Made by a program: the position numbers and the translations under genes
Notes under the pieces: generated by a model
Told to the model about the DNA's origin: nothing
Databases searched by the model: none
Seen by the model: only the letters and a program-made list of their open reading frames with translations
NCBI RefSeq assembly: GCF_947172395.1
Contig: NC_069095.1
Location: forward strand, 6,696,001 to 6,760,000
Reading direction: 5' to 3'
DNA length: 64,000 bases
From: Bicyclus anynana
Taxonomy: Eukaryota; Arthropoda; Insecta; Lepidoptera; Nymphalidae
Shown here: piece after piece, positions 22,222 through 32,454 of the stretch
How positions within the stretch are numbered: the stretch's first letter is position 1
How the letters are laid out: each line of letters starts with the position of its first letter

Positions 22222-22613
22222 TTAAACTGATGTGCCTTGCTCAAATTGTAAACATTTCATGTTATCTAATGCCCTCTTCACTTTAACATAGTGTTCCTTT
22301 TTATTTCTTATAAATTCCTTTTGTTTGAGATGATAGCCGTGTTGTAGAGTTATTGATTCTATGGCTACCGAGGAAGTTGTGGCTTTCATGGCGTCAAGTA
22401 GTAGTTCAGATGCGTTGTGATGACACTGGATGGCTTCGTCAAATCTATGGCTTTTGAGATAAGCATCAGCTCGTCTATGCTGTTGGTGAGCCTAAAAATT
22501 ATAGAAACTGTAGGTGTCTTTTGATAGAAAGAAACAAAAAAATATTATTTATGGCAAATAGGTAGTCGACATGCTAATTTAGTACTTACTAAGTTCAATG
22601 GATGAGTCTCCAT
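22222..22613 (-). CDS. Nrbf2: NRBF2-like (Atg38-type) autophagy PI3K-complex subunit, short form
   Basis: Exons on -: 22613-22590 (METHPLNL) and 22491-22222, joined in phase 0 across a 98-bp GT-AG intron; 97 aa. The start LNL|AHQQHRRADAYL, then FDEAIQCHHNASELLLDAMK, matches the N-terminal MIT domain of NRBF2, whose consensus reads LNLAHQQSRRADRLL. The helices continue through KEFIRNKKEHYVKVKRALDNM. In animals NRBF2 binds the ATG14-VPS34-Beclin-1 complex through this domain and promotes autophagy. Vertebrate NRBF2 is about 287 aa, with a C-terminal coiled coil for dimerisation; here the frame ends soon after the MIT domain (FEQGTSV, stop 22224-22222). Either the insect protein is short or further exons are spliced in from a donor I cannot see. 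Diverges from the PEBP gene. Identity is firm; completeness is not. Confidence 0.87.
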
Positions 22614-22789
22614 CACAGTAAATATATCATTGCAGTTATCAGTGGCATGTATTTTATTTTAGGTCTAAAAATATTTTAATGCGTTAGTCAATTATTGAAT
22701 GAAGTATCAAATCAGAAAATAATATGAAAATTGAAAACATCAACAAGTTCAACTTCAACATCAACAACATCACAGACAATCACAGACCA

Positions 22790-22870
22790 AACAACATTCA
22801 TTGTCATCATGTTATGTCAATGTCGTTTGATGTCATTATGTCAAGTGTCACTGTCAACCATTATTCTATA
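22790..22870. promoter_or_regulatory. TGTCA-motif cluster upstream of Nrbf2
   Basis: About six TGTCA words occur in 70 bases (around 22801-22856), some 190-240 bases before the Nrbf2 start codon on the divergent side. Resembles the cluster before Tmem127. Function inferred from position and recurrence only. Confidence 0.35.
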
Positions 22871-23305
22871 TTGTTTACTATAACTTTACTGATAAGAGTT
22901 CTAGCTTTTTTGAGTCGAAGATATCTTAACCGTAGTTGGCGCCTTATGATCCGGCCGCTCAGAGTTTGCATTTTTGATAGTGATCGAATGGGACAAACAT
23001 ATACTACTACAATTGGTTCGTTTTTTTTGTCTCCTCACTACAAAGAAGTATAGTTGGCATAACCTTGAAACAGCGCAGTTGAACAACCTTGTACGCCAGT
23101 TTGAAGTTATATCGCCCGACATATCGATAAACGCAACCTTTGAGCGGCTGGACATATTTTGTTACTTAATTAAGTAAGTCGTGTTGGCAGTCGGTATTAC
23201 AAGCGGACAACCACGCCACGGTCGTTTTAGTCGAAGCGGAAACGTCAGTAGCTGATAGCAGGGAAAAGTGCAGTCAAAGGAGATTTCAAAAGGCGGAACT
23301 TTTTT
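22871..23305. other. Intergenic sequence between divergent genes
   Basis: Moderate GC. Open frames on both strands overlap and resemble no family. It may hold promoter elements of either neighbour; nothing specific seen. Confidence 0.35.
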
Positions 23306-23554
23306 GGAGTTTACTCTTTATGAATCGATTTTTCATATATAGCTCCTGATGTGAAAAAAAACCTACCTATCTACCTTTCAACCTTTTACCGTGCGCTGCC
23401 GCCATCTCGTAAATCTATTGCTGCCGCCAACAGCGTGCACAGCTCCTCGGTTGCGCATCTTTCACTTTTCTGGCGTTAGTATTGAGACGTACATAATGTA
23501 TACTGCAGGGCAACATACACCTATTTAGACAGTCGATCTGAAAGAGTAAACTCC
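23306..23554. mobile_element. 249-bp MITE between Nrbf2 and the PEBP gene
   Basis: Perfect 14-bp terminal inverted repeats GGAGTTTACTCTTT (23306-23319) and AAAGAGTAAACTCC (23541-23554). The interior includes GTGCGCTGCCGCCATCTCG. Its right end is about 335 bp upstream of the PEBP start codon. Confidence 0.75.
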
Positions 23555-23888
23555 ATTCGTGTGTCGGAGCTGATACACACTTTTATTATTTTTTTTAACC
23601 GACTTTTGTAAAAGAAATCTGTTTTGACCTGGGTCCTGCTCATGCGTCATGATATTGGTTTTGAACGAAATCATTTCATGTTATATGCGATGGAAAACGG
23701 AAGTTTACTTTTACTTTCTGAGTCGGTGTATTTTCAAACGATTTTCAAACTGTTTATAACTTCTAAACTCTGCTTACATAACAAGAATATGGAACTATTA
23801 TGTTTACAAAATAAACGCGGTTAGATTATACGATTAGTAGCAGTTTTATACTTTTAGCAACTTGAGTAGGTATCTTGCCGGTACAAAC

Positions 23889-25147
23889 ATGATATTGACA
23901 TATTTTATATTTATATTTTTAGTATTACAGAGAGTTTACGGAGTGATACAGCAATGTGCGACAGTTGATGTAAAAACATTATTGGAAGGTTGCGATCGTT
24001 TGATGGGATTAAATATTACGAGTATTGGTGGTACAATGGTCAACAATCATAATTGCGATGTGTTATTACCCAAACAAGTCTTCATAGAAGAACCACTCTT
24101 CCAATATCATCTTGCTGACTCGGTATGTATGGGTGTCAACAACGTACTTAAACAAACATTTTGTTTATTAAACAGGATTTAGAATTAAAATACCTATAGC
24201 CATTATAATCGTTTACATAAAACTTAATTCTCTTACTTAGATCTGAAACACTTTTCTCAATTATTTTGATATTCTAGATCTAAAAACTTCTCTATTGATT
24301 TTTGAGAAAATTCGGACAAAAGACCAATCTGATATCTCTTTCAAATACAAAATAATTAAGATCCGTTAGTAAATGTCGAATGCATGAGGACCTAACAATT
24401 ACACAAATTAGGTACACGTCGAATAGAGAACGTCCTCCTTTTTACAAAGTAGGATATGTATTAATAGTAGTAAATCTTTCAAAGCTAATAATTAAGTAAC
24501 TAATTAAGTAATTGTCCTCAATATTGTTATTATAAAAGTCTAAAGTTGTTTACAGCTTAGGCAGGCACCTATAATAATCGTTAATTTTTTATTGTTTGTT
24601 AATTACTAATATCTTCCTACGATATTTGCAGAAAAAGTTTTATTCCCTAATAATGATTGATCCCGACGCCCCACCGAGGATAGACGGCGAATTTTTTTTA
24701 CACATGCTGAAGTCAAATATACCAGTAAGCAAAACATCAGTTAAATCATGCTAACAACTTATAAGTTATTAACTGTAATATTATTATTACTCAGGAAAAC
24801 TTATATTAATACATTTTCATAGGGTTTAGCGCTTAATGCTAAGGAAAACAGCAAAACCATTGGTATAGATTATAGAGGTAATTTTTGTTTTTTTAATTAC
24901 GGTTGAACTAATATTATCTATCCTGTTTAAACTACATTTTGTATCTGTTTAAGGTTACAAGCCTCCAGCGCCACCTCACGGCACAGGTGTACACCGCTAC
25001 ATGAGCTTGCTTTACGAACAACTGGATGGAAACAATTTTTTGCCAAACGTCCCTTCTTCTCGAACGCGATTCAATCTAGCGGACTGGCTTCGAGGTAAAA
25101 GTCTTTGTGGACCTGTTGCTGCTACACAATTTCGGGTACAATTCTAG
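23889..25147 (+). CDS. Secreted phosphatidylethanolamine-binding protein (PEBP) family member
   Basis: Exons 23889-24122, 24632-24724, 24823-24877 and 24954-25147; introns of 509, 98 and 76 bp, all GT-AG (phases 0, 0, 1); 191 aa. Residues 1-18 form a signal peptide (MILTYFIFIFLVLQRVYG). PEBP signature 1 is at 81-94 (FYSLIMIDPDAPPR), signature 2 at 131-143 (PPAPPHGTGVHRY, with YEQ at 148-150), and the C-terminal CGPVAATQFRVQF at 179-191 matches the GDPVA end of the fold. Asp88, Asp90, His102 and His141 are candidate anion-pocket residues. Mature cysteines are 23, 35, 56 and 179; Asn42 is a possible glycosylation site. PEBPs bind phospholipids or other small anions; secreted insect members include antennal/haemolymph proteins. 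An upstream in-frame TTG was not chosen because the ATG at 23889 gives a proper signal peptide. AATAAA at 25202 fits the transcript end. Confidence 0.9.
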
Positions 25148-25207
25148 ATGGCGTTAGCAGTATATTATCAACGCAATTATTAATCCTACGTTACAATTAT
25201 TAATAAA

Positions 25208-26410
25208 TATAAATAATAAAGTTTTTATTATAATTATTTTTTAAAACTAAAATCGTTCTCTTTTAATGTAAGTCTGTTGATTCAAGTTTCTTTTTCTATA
25301 AAATATTCACAAATATAAAGAATTAACTTATTTAGCAGTCTGTACCAGTATTAAACACTTTCATTATGAATAAAATGATTATGGAAGCTAATACCGTTTT
25401 ATAATCGAAACCTTCCTTCCTTTCACCAATAGATTGAAAGATTTGTGTTTCTATTGGTGAAAAGCGCAAAGAAATCGTTCAGATTCCTACTAGAATTAAT
25501 CGCGAAAAGACAGACAGATGCGGCGGAGGACAATTTATTATAAAAAGTGGGTATGCATAAATTAAACCTATATATTTTAAACCTACTGATACTGACAGGT
25601 TAAATCAGGCGCCATTGCTTAATTTCTGTCCATAGACAAAAAAGAAAAATAAAGCCGTACGCGTGGGCTGCGCACGCGACAGTCGACACTTCCCTCTCAC
25701 CTCCGGCCCACGCGGACCTCTAATTTATATAAACAAATTATTCTCCCATCTCGCGCTAACTACTGGTTATAACCCTTTACCAATAAGGCGGGTGGCATTT
25801 CAACAGACTATATTATATTGTATCGATATTATAAATCAATGGACACATTTTATTTTATAACTAACAGAGACATGCGACTTTGTTTGCGTGGAAATCGTTG
25901 ACAAAGATCAACCTTTAAAGATGCCGTGGACTTTTTTAGGAGTTTACGATGGGAGTTATTTAAGATTTTTAATTTTAAACTTTAATCGTTTACGAAGCGC
26001 ATGCAAAAGGATGAATAATTCCCAATTTCGTATTATGCTCTTAGGGTCGTAACCTTCCTCGATATAAATAGATTATCCAACACAAAACATTTAGAAATCT
26101 CGGTTCACATTTAAAAGTTTTAACAGTAGTTAAGTACCTATTGGAGTCCTTATTCTGACAAAGGGTTACAAAAATAAAGTGAATGTCACATTGTGACAAT
26201 CTTTGGAACTTTTTATTAGCCTGGGTGGTCTTGCCAATTTTATGGTGGCAATGAAATCTTGAGTTAGGTACCTACATAATTTATCACAAAAATTATGCTG
26301 TATTAATGCCTCTGCTTTATACAAAAAACCATCCATTCTTTGGTGAACTTTCAAAAATTCTTTATTACAGCTAGACTAAAAAGCAATTAGCATTATGATC
26401 TATGACTTTG
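25208..26410. other. Intergenic sequence after the PEBP gene
   Basis: AT-rich. Holds a 12-bp hairpin TTTCACCAATAG ... CTATTGGTGAAA (about 25423-25464) and a short GC-rich patch at about 25655-25715. No gene recognised. Confidence 0.4.
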
Positions 26411-26575
26411 AGCCTTGATTCTCGTAGCTCAAAGGGGCTGGATTCAACATCTCGAGGTCACAGTTCGATTCTCTTACACAGTCCTACGCGCTAATTGGAG
26501 GGGAATTGGAATAATAGTCATGTTTTAAAAATTGGGTTAATATTCTTGTAAGAAAATATCTAGGCTTTATTTAAT
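26411..26575 (+). mobile_element. SINE-C (third tRNA-derived family), degraded
   Basis: B-box-like CAGTTCGATTC, then AATTGGAGGGGAATTGGAAT and ATATTCTTGTAAG. The body matches, by memory, the lepidopteran SINE whose head is at 52735 on the other strand. Confidence 0.5.
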
Positions 26576-26680
26576 TTCTGACGAATTGATTTGGATATTT
26601 GGATAGATAGGTGATTTAGGTACATTAAAAACTTATCAAAAAAAAAAGGAATTCCACGGGGGTAAAGTTGTGGAAAATAA

Positions 26681-26858
26681 TCTATACTAATATTTTATAA
26701 CTGAAAAGTTTGTTTGCTTGAACACGCTAATCTCAGAAACTACTGGTCCAATTTGAAAAATTATTTCAGTGTTAGATAGCCCATTTATTGAGGAAGGCTA
26801 TAGGCTATATATTATCCCCGTATTCCTGCGTTAACTTGAACCACGCGACGTCAGCTAG
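26681..26858 (+). mobile_element. Helitron-like non-autonomous element
   Basis: A|TCTATACTAATATTTTATAA ... GACGTCAGCTAG|T. A deletion has removed part of the 3' GC hairpin compared with 6797 and 29111. Confidence 0.7.
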
Positions 26859-27147
26859 TGTCAGTATTTATGTAGATACTACGTAGGTATACCTAAACCT
26901 AATACCTAGACTTATGTTATCAGCACCTCAACTGCGGTTTGTTTATAAAATTAAACTGTGTAGGAATAGCAACTAAACATTTTGGATTTGAATGGTAAAC
27001 AGAAGATGATTAATTTCTGTTAATGTAGGTACAGCGATGTTCTCAGAACGCCAAGTCTCATTCATAATGAATTAATGAATAACTCCGGTTAACCGCAGCT
27101 GTGATACGAGATGACTGTACCTACTAATATTATAAATAATATGTAGT
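26859..27147. other. Unassigned AT-rich sequence
   Basis: Nothing recognised. Confidence 0.4.
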
Positions 27148-27165
27148 AGGTATAGGTAAAGTGCA

Positions 27166-27470
27166 GTGATAGCCTAGTGGATATGACCTCTGCCTCCGAT
27201 TCCGGAGGGTGTGGGTTCGAATCCGGTCCCGGGCATGCACCTCCAACTTTTCAGTTGTGTGCATTTTAAGAAATTAAATATCACGTGTCTCAATCGGTGA
27301 AGGAAAACATCGTGAGGAAACCTGCATACCAGAGAATTATCTTCATTCTCTGCGTGTGTGAAGTCTGCCAATCCGCATTGGGCCAGCGTGGTGGACTATT
27401 GGCCTAACCCCTCTCATTCTGAGAGGAGACTCGAGCTCAGCAGTGAGCCGAATATGGGTTGATGACGACG
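27166..27470 (+). mobile_element. SINE-A, full length with target duplication
   Basis: Intact head, B-box and body; ends GGGTTGATGACGACG. A 12-bp direct repeat AGGTATAGGTAA at 27148-27159 and 27471-27482 is the target-site duplication. Six extra bases (AGTGCA) lie between the left duplication and the head. Confidence 0.92.
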
Positions 27471-27482
27471 AGGTATAGGTAA

Positions 27483-28119
27483 TTACAAAATCTAAAATAT
27501 GTACCTACCTATTTATCTAGGGCCTTAATTTCAGATAAATCTTTAATCATGCGATTTATATTTTATTATATTTAATTACATAATTCATCACACATAATTT
27601 TTATACATAATTCATCATAAATAGGGTCAACAAAATATGACAACCTTCTCCATTCGTCTCTGTTTCTCGACATCTGCAAAACTTAACTACCATAATACTA
27701 AATGAAGATAACTTATCTACTAAACTAATATGCAATATGCTTTTATCATTAATTAAATCAAGCATTTTATATTTTTAAATTAAGGCGGGACCAAATTCCT
27801 CTGGTCAGGTTATATCACGAACTCGACATTTTTTTATCACCGGAAGCTTGCTATCGTAAATTAATCACAGCTCTTCAAAATGACTCAGAGCCTTCGCAAA
27901 CATAAGATTAAGTAGGTAGTATTTTCTGGAATAATGTTTTTTTTTTGATAAAAGTATTTATTTTATTTTTCTGTTTTTAGTGTGTTTTAACACGCAAACA
28001 ACATAGCATGGGAAATTTCGTTCACTTATACAGCTATTTTGATTTTAAAACATAATTACTGAACCGAATTTCAGTGAAATTAAATGGGATCAATCTGTAA
28101 AGAAGGAAGGTAGGTATAC
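27483..28119. other. AT-rich sequence
   Basis: No gene or definable repeat. Confidence 0.4.
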
Positions 28120-28235
28120 ATTCTCAAACAAAAAAGAATTTTTTAAATCGGTTATATGAGGTAACAAACATAAATAAAAACATACGCGTCGAATTTAGAA
28201 CCTCCTACTTTTTTTGAAGTCGGTTAAAAAGTCTG
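28120..28235 (-). mobile_element. Degraded LINE-type 3' end
   Basis: Reversed, it reads AACCGACTTCAAAAAAAGTAGGAGGTTC, then GACGCGTATG, a common lepidopteran LINE terminus. No coding part is left. Confidence 0.4.
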
Positions 28236-28468
28236 AAAGTAGCTACTATTTTATTTATGGTATATTTGCGCTGTAGGACGCCCAGCTTTCTTTGTTAGAA
28301 ACTCAATTTTTTCTTACGATAACCATGATTGTTTTGGTATAGCCCCTGTTCAATAAACTTCTTTATCTTGTAGTGAAAGGCTCATTAAAATCGGTTCAGT
28401 CGTTCAGATCAGCCTGAACAAACAACAAATATTTAAAATAAGTTAGTTTATATTTTATTTTTTTATTT

Positions 28469-28508
28469 TTTTAGTATCACGTAAATAACCATTTACGTGA
28501 TACTAAAA
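28469..28508. repeat. Perfect hairpin, 18-bp arms
   Basis: TTTTAGTATCACGTAAAT and its exact reverse complement are separated by AACC. No promoter or gene nearby explains it. Confidence 0.85.
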
Positions 28509-29110
28509 TATATTATTAATTATTAGAAGCGTTATTTTCTATTGATTATACTATACCTGTATGTTAAAAACAGAACTTCCTTATGTATAATCGGGTGATG
28601 ACGTCAAATATAACGTACTTACTTAAGTGTGTTAAGTTAGAGAAATCGCTGTTATTTTGTACAGACTACCTGTGTGTTAAATTTTTAAATACAGAACCTT
28701 TTTTTTTGGAATCAGAAAATTATAACCTCAAATAAATCGTCAAAAAACTACTATACTTTAGGTGTGCGAAGTATCTTTAGTTACCGGTTTGGCGTGTGCT
28801 GTGTTCGTGCCGGAAATGCCCCGGACGCGACTGTTACAACTCAAAACTAGAAAAGCTCTCCTGTGTAACGGGATCTGTTATTAGCCTGCTTGTTTATGAC
28901 ATTGTCGCCAAATATTTCTGTACATAGCATGTTTATATTCTAGCGATCACACGTTCATCCCGCATGTGGGATCCTCTGAAAAAAACCGACCCCATCGAAT
29001 TTCGGTTTTGTCACTAAAAACTGGATCCGCGCTGTGTGCCCTGTATCAAAATTAATTATGGGGCCCAAATAAAGAGTAAAGATTTCTGACAAAATAAACA
29101 AAAATGCTCA
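28509..29110. other. Unassigned sequence
   Basis: Contains a moderately GC-rich patch at about 28780-28880 and a CGCATGTGGGATCCTCTGAAA-type patch near 28960, with no family resemblance. Confidence 0.4.
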
Positions 29111-29310
29111 TCTATACCTACTAATATTATAAAGCTGAAGAGTTTGTTTGTTTGATTGAACGCGCTAATCTCAGGAACTACTGGTCCGATTTGAAAAATT
29201 ATTTCAGTGTTAGATAGCCCATTTATCGAGGAAGGTTATAGGCTATATATTATCCCCGTATTCCTACGGGAACGGGAACCACGCGAGTGAAACCGCGCGG
29301 CGTTAGCTAG
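29111..29310 (+). mobile_element. Helitron-like non-autonomous element (complete ends)
   Basis: A|TCTATACCTACTAATATTAT ... GAAACCGCGCGGCGTTAGCTAG. The 3' palindrome CCGCGCGG is intact. The base after CTAG is C rather than T, so the flank has mutated. Confidence 0.75.
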
Positions 29311-29767
29311 CTTAAAATAAATATAACAGTGGCATAACCTACGTAGGATATATCCAACTTTTGGGCACACGCTTAACTAGGGGATATAAGACATTGTGGA
29401 TTGCTTACATTTGACAAACAAACCAAAACAAATTTTAATTTTTTATTAGGTATAAATGTACACATTTTCTATTTTTTCGTTATATAATAATTACCTCTCG
29501 TATTTTAATTTAGATCTATCATACCATTATTTTGTGAGTTGAAGATTTTCTTAGCGTAAGTACCTTGTAATTGCTCGTTAACTTACCTAATAAAGGACCG
29601 AAGTGTTGATTATTTCCGTAAACAAGGAATTACCGGCAAATAAATCAGTTTATTATGCGAAATTTCGAGGCTTTGAGTTCACAGAGTATATTTGTAGGTA
29701 GAACAATATTTTAGAAGACAGATTTTATACAGATTACATTTACGAGTAGTTCAAATTATGAAGTGAC
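29311..29767. other. Unassigned AT-rich sequence
   Basis: Nothing recognised. Confidence 0.4.
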
Positions 29768-29791
29768 ACTAACAACTATGTATGTATGTTT

Positions 29792-30059
29792 GTGATAGCC
29801 CTGTGGATATGACCTCTGCCTCCGATTCCGGAGGGTGTAGGTTCGAATCCGGTCCGGGGCATGCACCTCCAACTTTTCAGTTGTGTGCATTTTAAGAAAT
29901 TAAATATCACGTGTCTCAAACCAGAGAATTATCTTAATTCTCTGCGTGTGTGAAGTCTGCCAATTCGCATTGGGCCAGCGTGGTGGACTATTGGCCTAAC
30001 CCCTCTCATTCTGAGAGGAGACTCGAGCTCAGCAGTGAGCCGAATATGGGTTGATGACG
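29792..30059 (+). mobile_element. SINE-A with target duplication
   Basis: Head and body intact except for a roughly 30-bp deletion between CACGTGTCTCAAAC and CAGAGAATTATC. The 11-bp duplication ACTAACAACTA lies at 29768-29778 and 30060-30070. Between the left duplication and the head are 13 bases (TGTATGTATGTTT) that are not SINE consensus. Confidence 0.9.
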
Positions 30060-30221
30060 ACTAACAACTAACAGTTGCGCGGAACACACACACACGCACA
30101 CACACGCACATTCATTCATGCACACATATCTAATATACATGCTGATGTTATGTTCGAAAAACTTGTATGTTAATGCAATAAAGATTTGAATTTGTATTTA
30201 TTTGAGTCAGAAGTAGAACTG

Positions 30222-30310
30222 TTGCGTTGGCCCAATGGATGGTATTTATGGCTTCAAATCATGAGGTCCTTGGTTCGAGTCTTGGGTCAGGATTCGATTA
30301 TTTTAATTTT
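30222..30310 (+). mobile_element. tRNA-like head fragment of a fourth SINE type
   Basis: GTTGGCCCAATGGATGG resembles an A-box and TTGGTTCGAGTC a B-box about 45 bases later. The flanks do not form a tRNA acceptor stem, so it is a SINE head rather than a tRNA gene. Confidence 0.45.
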
Positions 30311-30371
30311 TACTAGCATGCAATTTTTCATCCGAAATTCTTCGAACAGTGCGTTGTCAGTGGTGATCTAA

Positions 30372-30520
30372 TGGATCCGAGACTTGGTCGCTAACTATGG
30401 GCCTCCTAAGAAGCGGGCGTTAGAACGAGCTATGCTAGGAGTATCTCTGCATCGAATCAGAAATGAGGAGATCCACAGTCACGCACTAGAAAGCGCAGTT
30501 TTGGTCGACACCCCCCCTTT
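30372..30520 (+). mobile_element. RTE-type LINE fragment
   Basis: Reads ALERAMLGVSLHRIRNEEI, then a jump to the CACTAGAAAGCGCAGTTTTGG word also present at 47262. The internal part is deleted and the GRPPTRW segment is lost after a C run. Confidence 0.65.
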
Positions 30521-30913
30521 ACTTATGGTAGGAGCATGAGCTGACAAACTTTCAGCTTTTATAAAATGACGAAGGTTTGCGTTCACGAGCTCTTCGTCTA
30601 TTTGAATTCATAAACATTATTCAAAAAATTTTCCACCAATTGTAATGGAAATATATACTGACATTTAAAAGGGCGATTGGTAAACATGATATTTAGTTGC
30701 GCCAAATGTTACAGCTTCCTTCCGGTCGCCCACGGCCGCCCTCGCGTGCCCTACGCCTCCGCCATCTTATGTTGTAATACTCGTATCAATCAGAGATTGA
30801 AATAGACACCATTACTTTGATATAGAGGCTAATAATTGCACTGCGTTTAGTCCTCTATTGCAGTTGATGGCAGTTTATATTGTATCTGTGTATTATGCTT
30901 TATTTTGTAATTT
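30521..30913. other. Unassigned sequence
   Basis: A GC-rich patch TCGCCCACGGCCGCCCTCGC near 30727 stands out; otherwise AT-rich. Confidence 0.35.
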
Positions 30914-30939
30914 AAGGTACTCGTATTCGTAAAAGATTC

Positions 30940-31248
30940 GTGATAGCCCAGTGGATATTACCTAGTCTCCGATTCCGAAGGGCGTGGGTTCGAATCCGGT
31001 CCGGGGCATGCACCTCCAACTTTTCAGTTGTGTGCATTTTAAGAAATTAAATATCACGTGTCTCAAACGGTGAAGGAAAAACATCGTGAGGAAACCTGCA
31101 TACCAGAGAATTTTCTTGTGTGTGAAGTCTGCCAATCCGCATTTGGCCAGCGTGGTGGACTATTGGCCTAACTCCTTTCATTCTGTGAGGAGACTCGAGC
31201 TCAGCAGTGAGCCGAATATGGGTTGATAATGATGATGAATGATGATGT

Positions 31249-31283
<35 letters not shown>
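30940..31283 (+). mobile_element. SINE-A with long (GAT)n tail and target duplication
   Basis: Ends GGGTTGATAATGATGATGAA followed by about 55 bases of GAT repeats. The 13-bp duplication AAGGTACTCGTAT is at 30914-30926 and 31284-31296. Thirteen non-consensus bases (TCGTAAAAGATTC) separate the left duplication from the head. Confidence 0.92.
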
Positions 31284-31285
<2 letters not shown>

Positions 31286-31377
31286 GGTACTCGTATGAAG
31301 GACATAAATTAAGGATTACAAAATACCGACCGACTGACGCTAGTCTAGGGTACTAATAATTTTTAAAATATAGTTAA

Positions 31378-31535
31378 GTAGCGCGCGTAGTTCCCGTTCC
31401 CCTGAGAATAGGGGGATATAATATAGCTTAAGATACTCACAAATAACGTAGCTAGTGGTAAAAGATTTTTCAAAATACATTTTGGGAGATCCACATCCAC
31501 TTACCACAAACACAAACTTTACCTCTATAATATTA
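31378..31535 (-). mobile_element. Helitron-like element, reverse strand, degraded
   Basis: Reversed, it starts near ATACTAATATTATAGAGG and includes GGGGAACGGGAACTACGCGC. The exact 3' CTAG is unclear. Confidence 0.5.
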
Positions 31536-32201
31536 GTATAAATGTACCAAGTCAGCCAGGTATTTTCTTTTTGCTGACCTTCCAAAAAAGAGGAGGCTCT
31601 AATAGGGTATATACCTACGGTCATACGATGCATGTCTCTGTTTTCATTATTTAGATCCATCTTGAGCGTCATTTACAATTTGATTTTTTCTGAAACTCTA
31701 AAAATATTAAAAATATGAAATATTCTTGTTGATCGCTTACCTAGTTACCCACCTACACAAATACAAGACATATATACAAGAAATATTAAAACTGGAATGC
31801 AAAATTTTGTCAGGTGCGTTATGCAAAGTTGGTCAAAATGAGTTGCGAATGCAGTCATTGCCAAAAGCAGTGCAACACGTTTCTCAAAGCGAACAGAGCT
31901 ACGTCATGCTTAAATCTGTACGAAGGCTTTGTGGGGGCGGCAGTACCGAAGCAATTAAATAAATTGATTATTTCCTTTCAAATTCACTATAATATCAACT
32001 ATGGATATTTATCGTCTGTCGCATTAGCTATCTGAATCTAAATAGGGAATCAATTTATGAACAATAGACATCATTTTGTAATGTTATGGTGTTAAAACTG
32101 ATAGCAAGCGTTAGTTATATTATTACGGTATTTTATTGATATTGAGACATCCTACTCTGTTAACGATTCAAATAAAGATCTGAATGGACTATCTATGATT
32201 T
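31536..32201. other. Unassigned sequence with overlapping short frames
   Basis: Two overlapping + frames (31726-31962 and 31814-32035) are present; one encodes a Cys-rich stretch, CECSHCQKQC. I do not recognise a family and consider neither a supported gene. Confidence 0.35.
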
Positions 32202-32428
32202 TTTGGCTGCTGGGACGCTTCGGCCGTGGCTAGTTACCATCCTACCGACAAAGACGTATCGCCAAGGGATTTAACGTTCCGGTACGATGTCGTGTAGAAA
32301 CCGAAAGGAGTGTGGATTTCATCCTACTCCTAACAAGTTAGCCCGCTTCCATATTAACTTGCATCATCAATTACCATCAGTTGAGATTGTAGTCAAGGAC
32401 TAACGTGTAAAGAATAAAAAAAAAATTA
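32202..32428 (+). mobile_element. SINE-B, 5'-truncated
   Basis: Starts within the body at CTTCGGCCGTGGCTAGTTAC and runs through the 3' domain to AAAGAATAAAAAAAAAA. The 3' inverted repeat is slightly mutated (GGACTAACGTGTAAAG). Confidence 0.8.
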
Positions 32429-32454
32429 TCTAAGGTTTTTTATTCTATAGCTCG

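Noticed and set aside
22724..23053. 109-aa frame upstream of the PEBP gene
   Set aside because: Asn/Ile/His-rich composition typical of AT-rich non-coding DNA, overlapping open frames on the other strand, no known domain.
23862..23888. Upstream TTG start for the PEBP protein
   Set aside because: The ATG at 23889 yields a clean signal peptide; nuclear genes rarely start at TTG.
27174..27371. Reverse frame with a PGTGFEPTPSG-like peptide
   Set aside because: It is the antisense translation of a SINE-A B-box, repeated wherever SINE-A occurs.
31726..32035. Small Cys-rich protein gene
   Set aside because: Two overlapping frames compete, neither with a signal peptide or recognisable motif.
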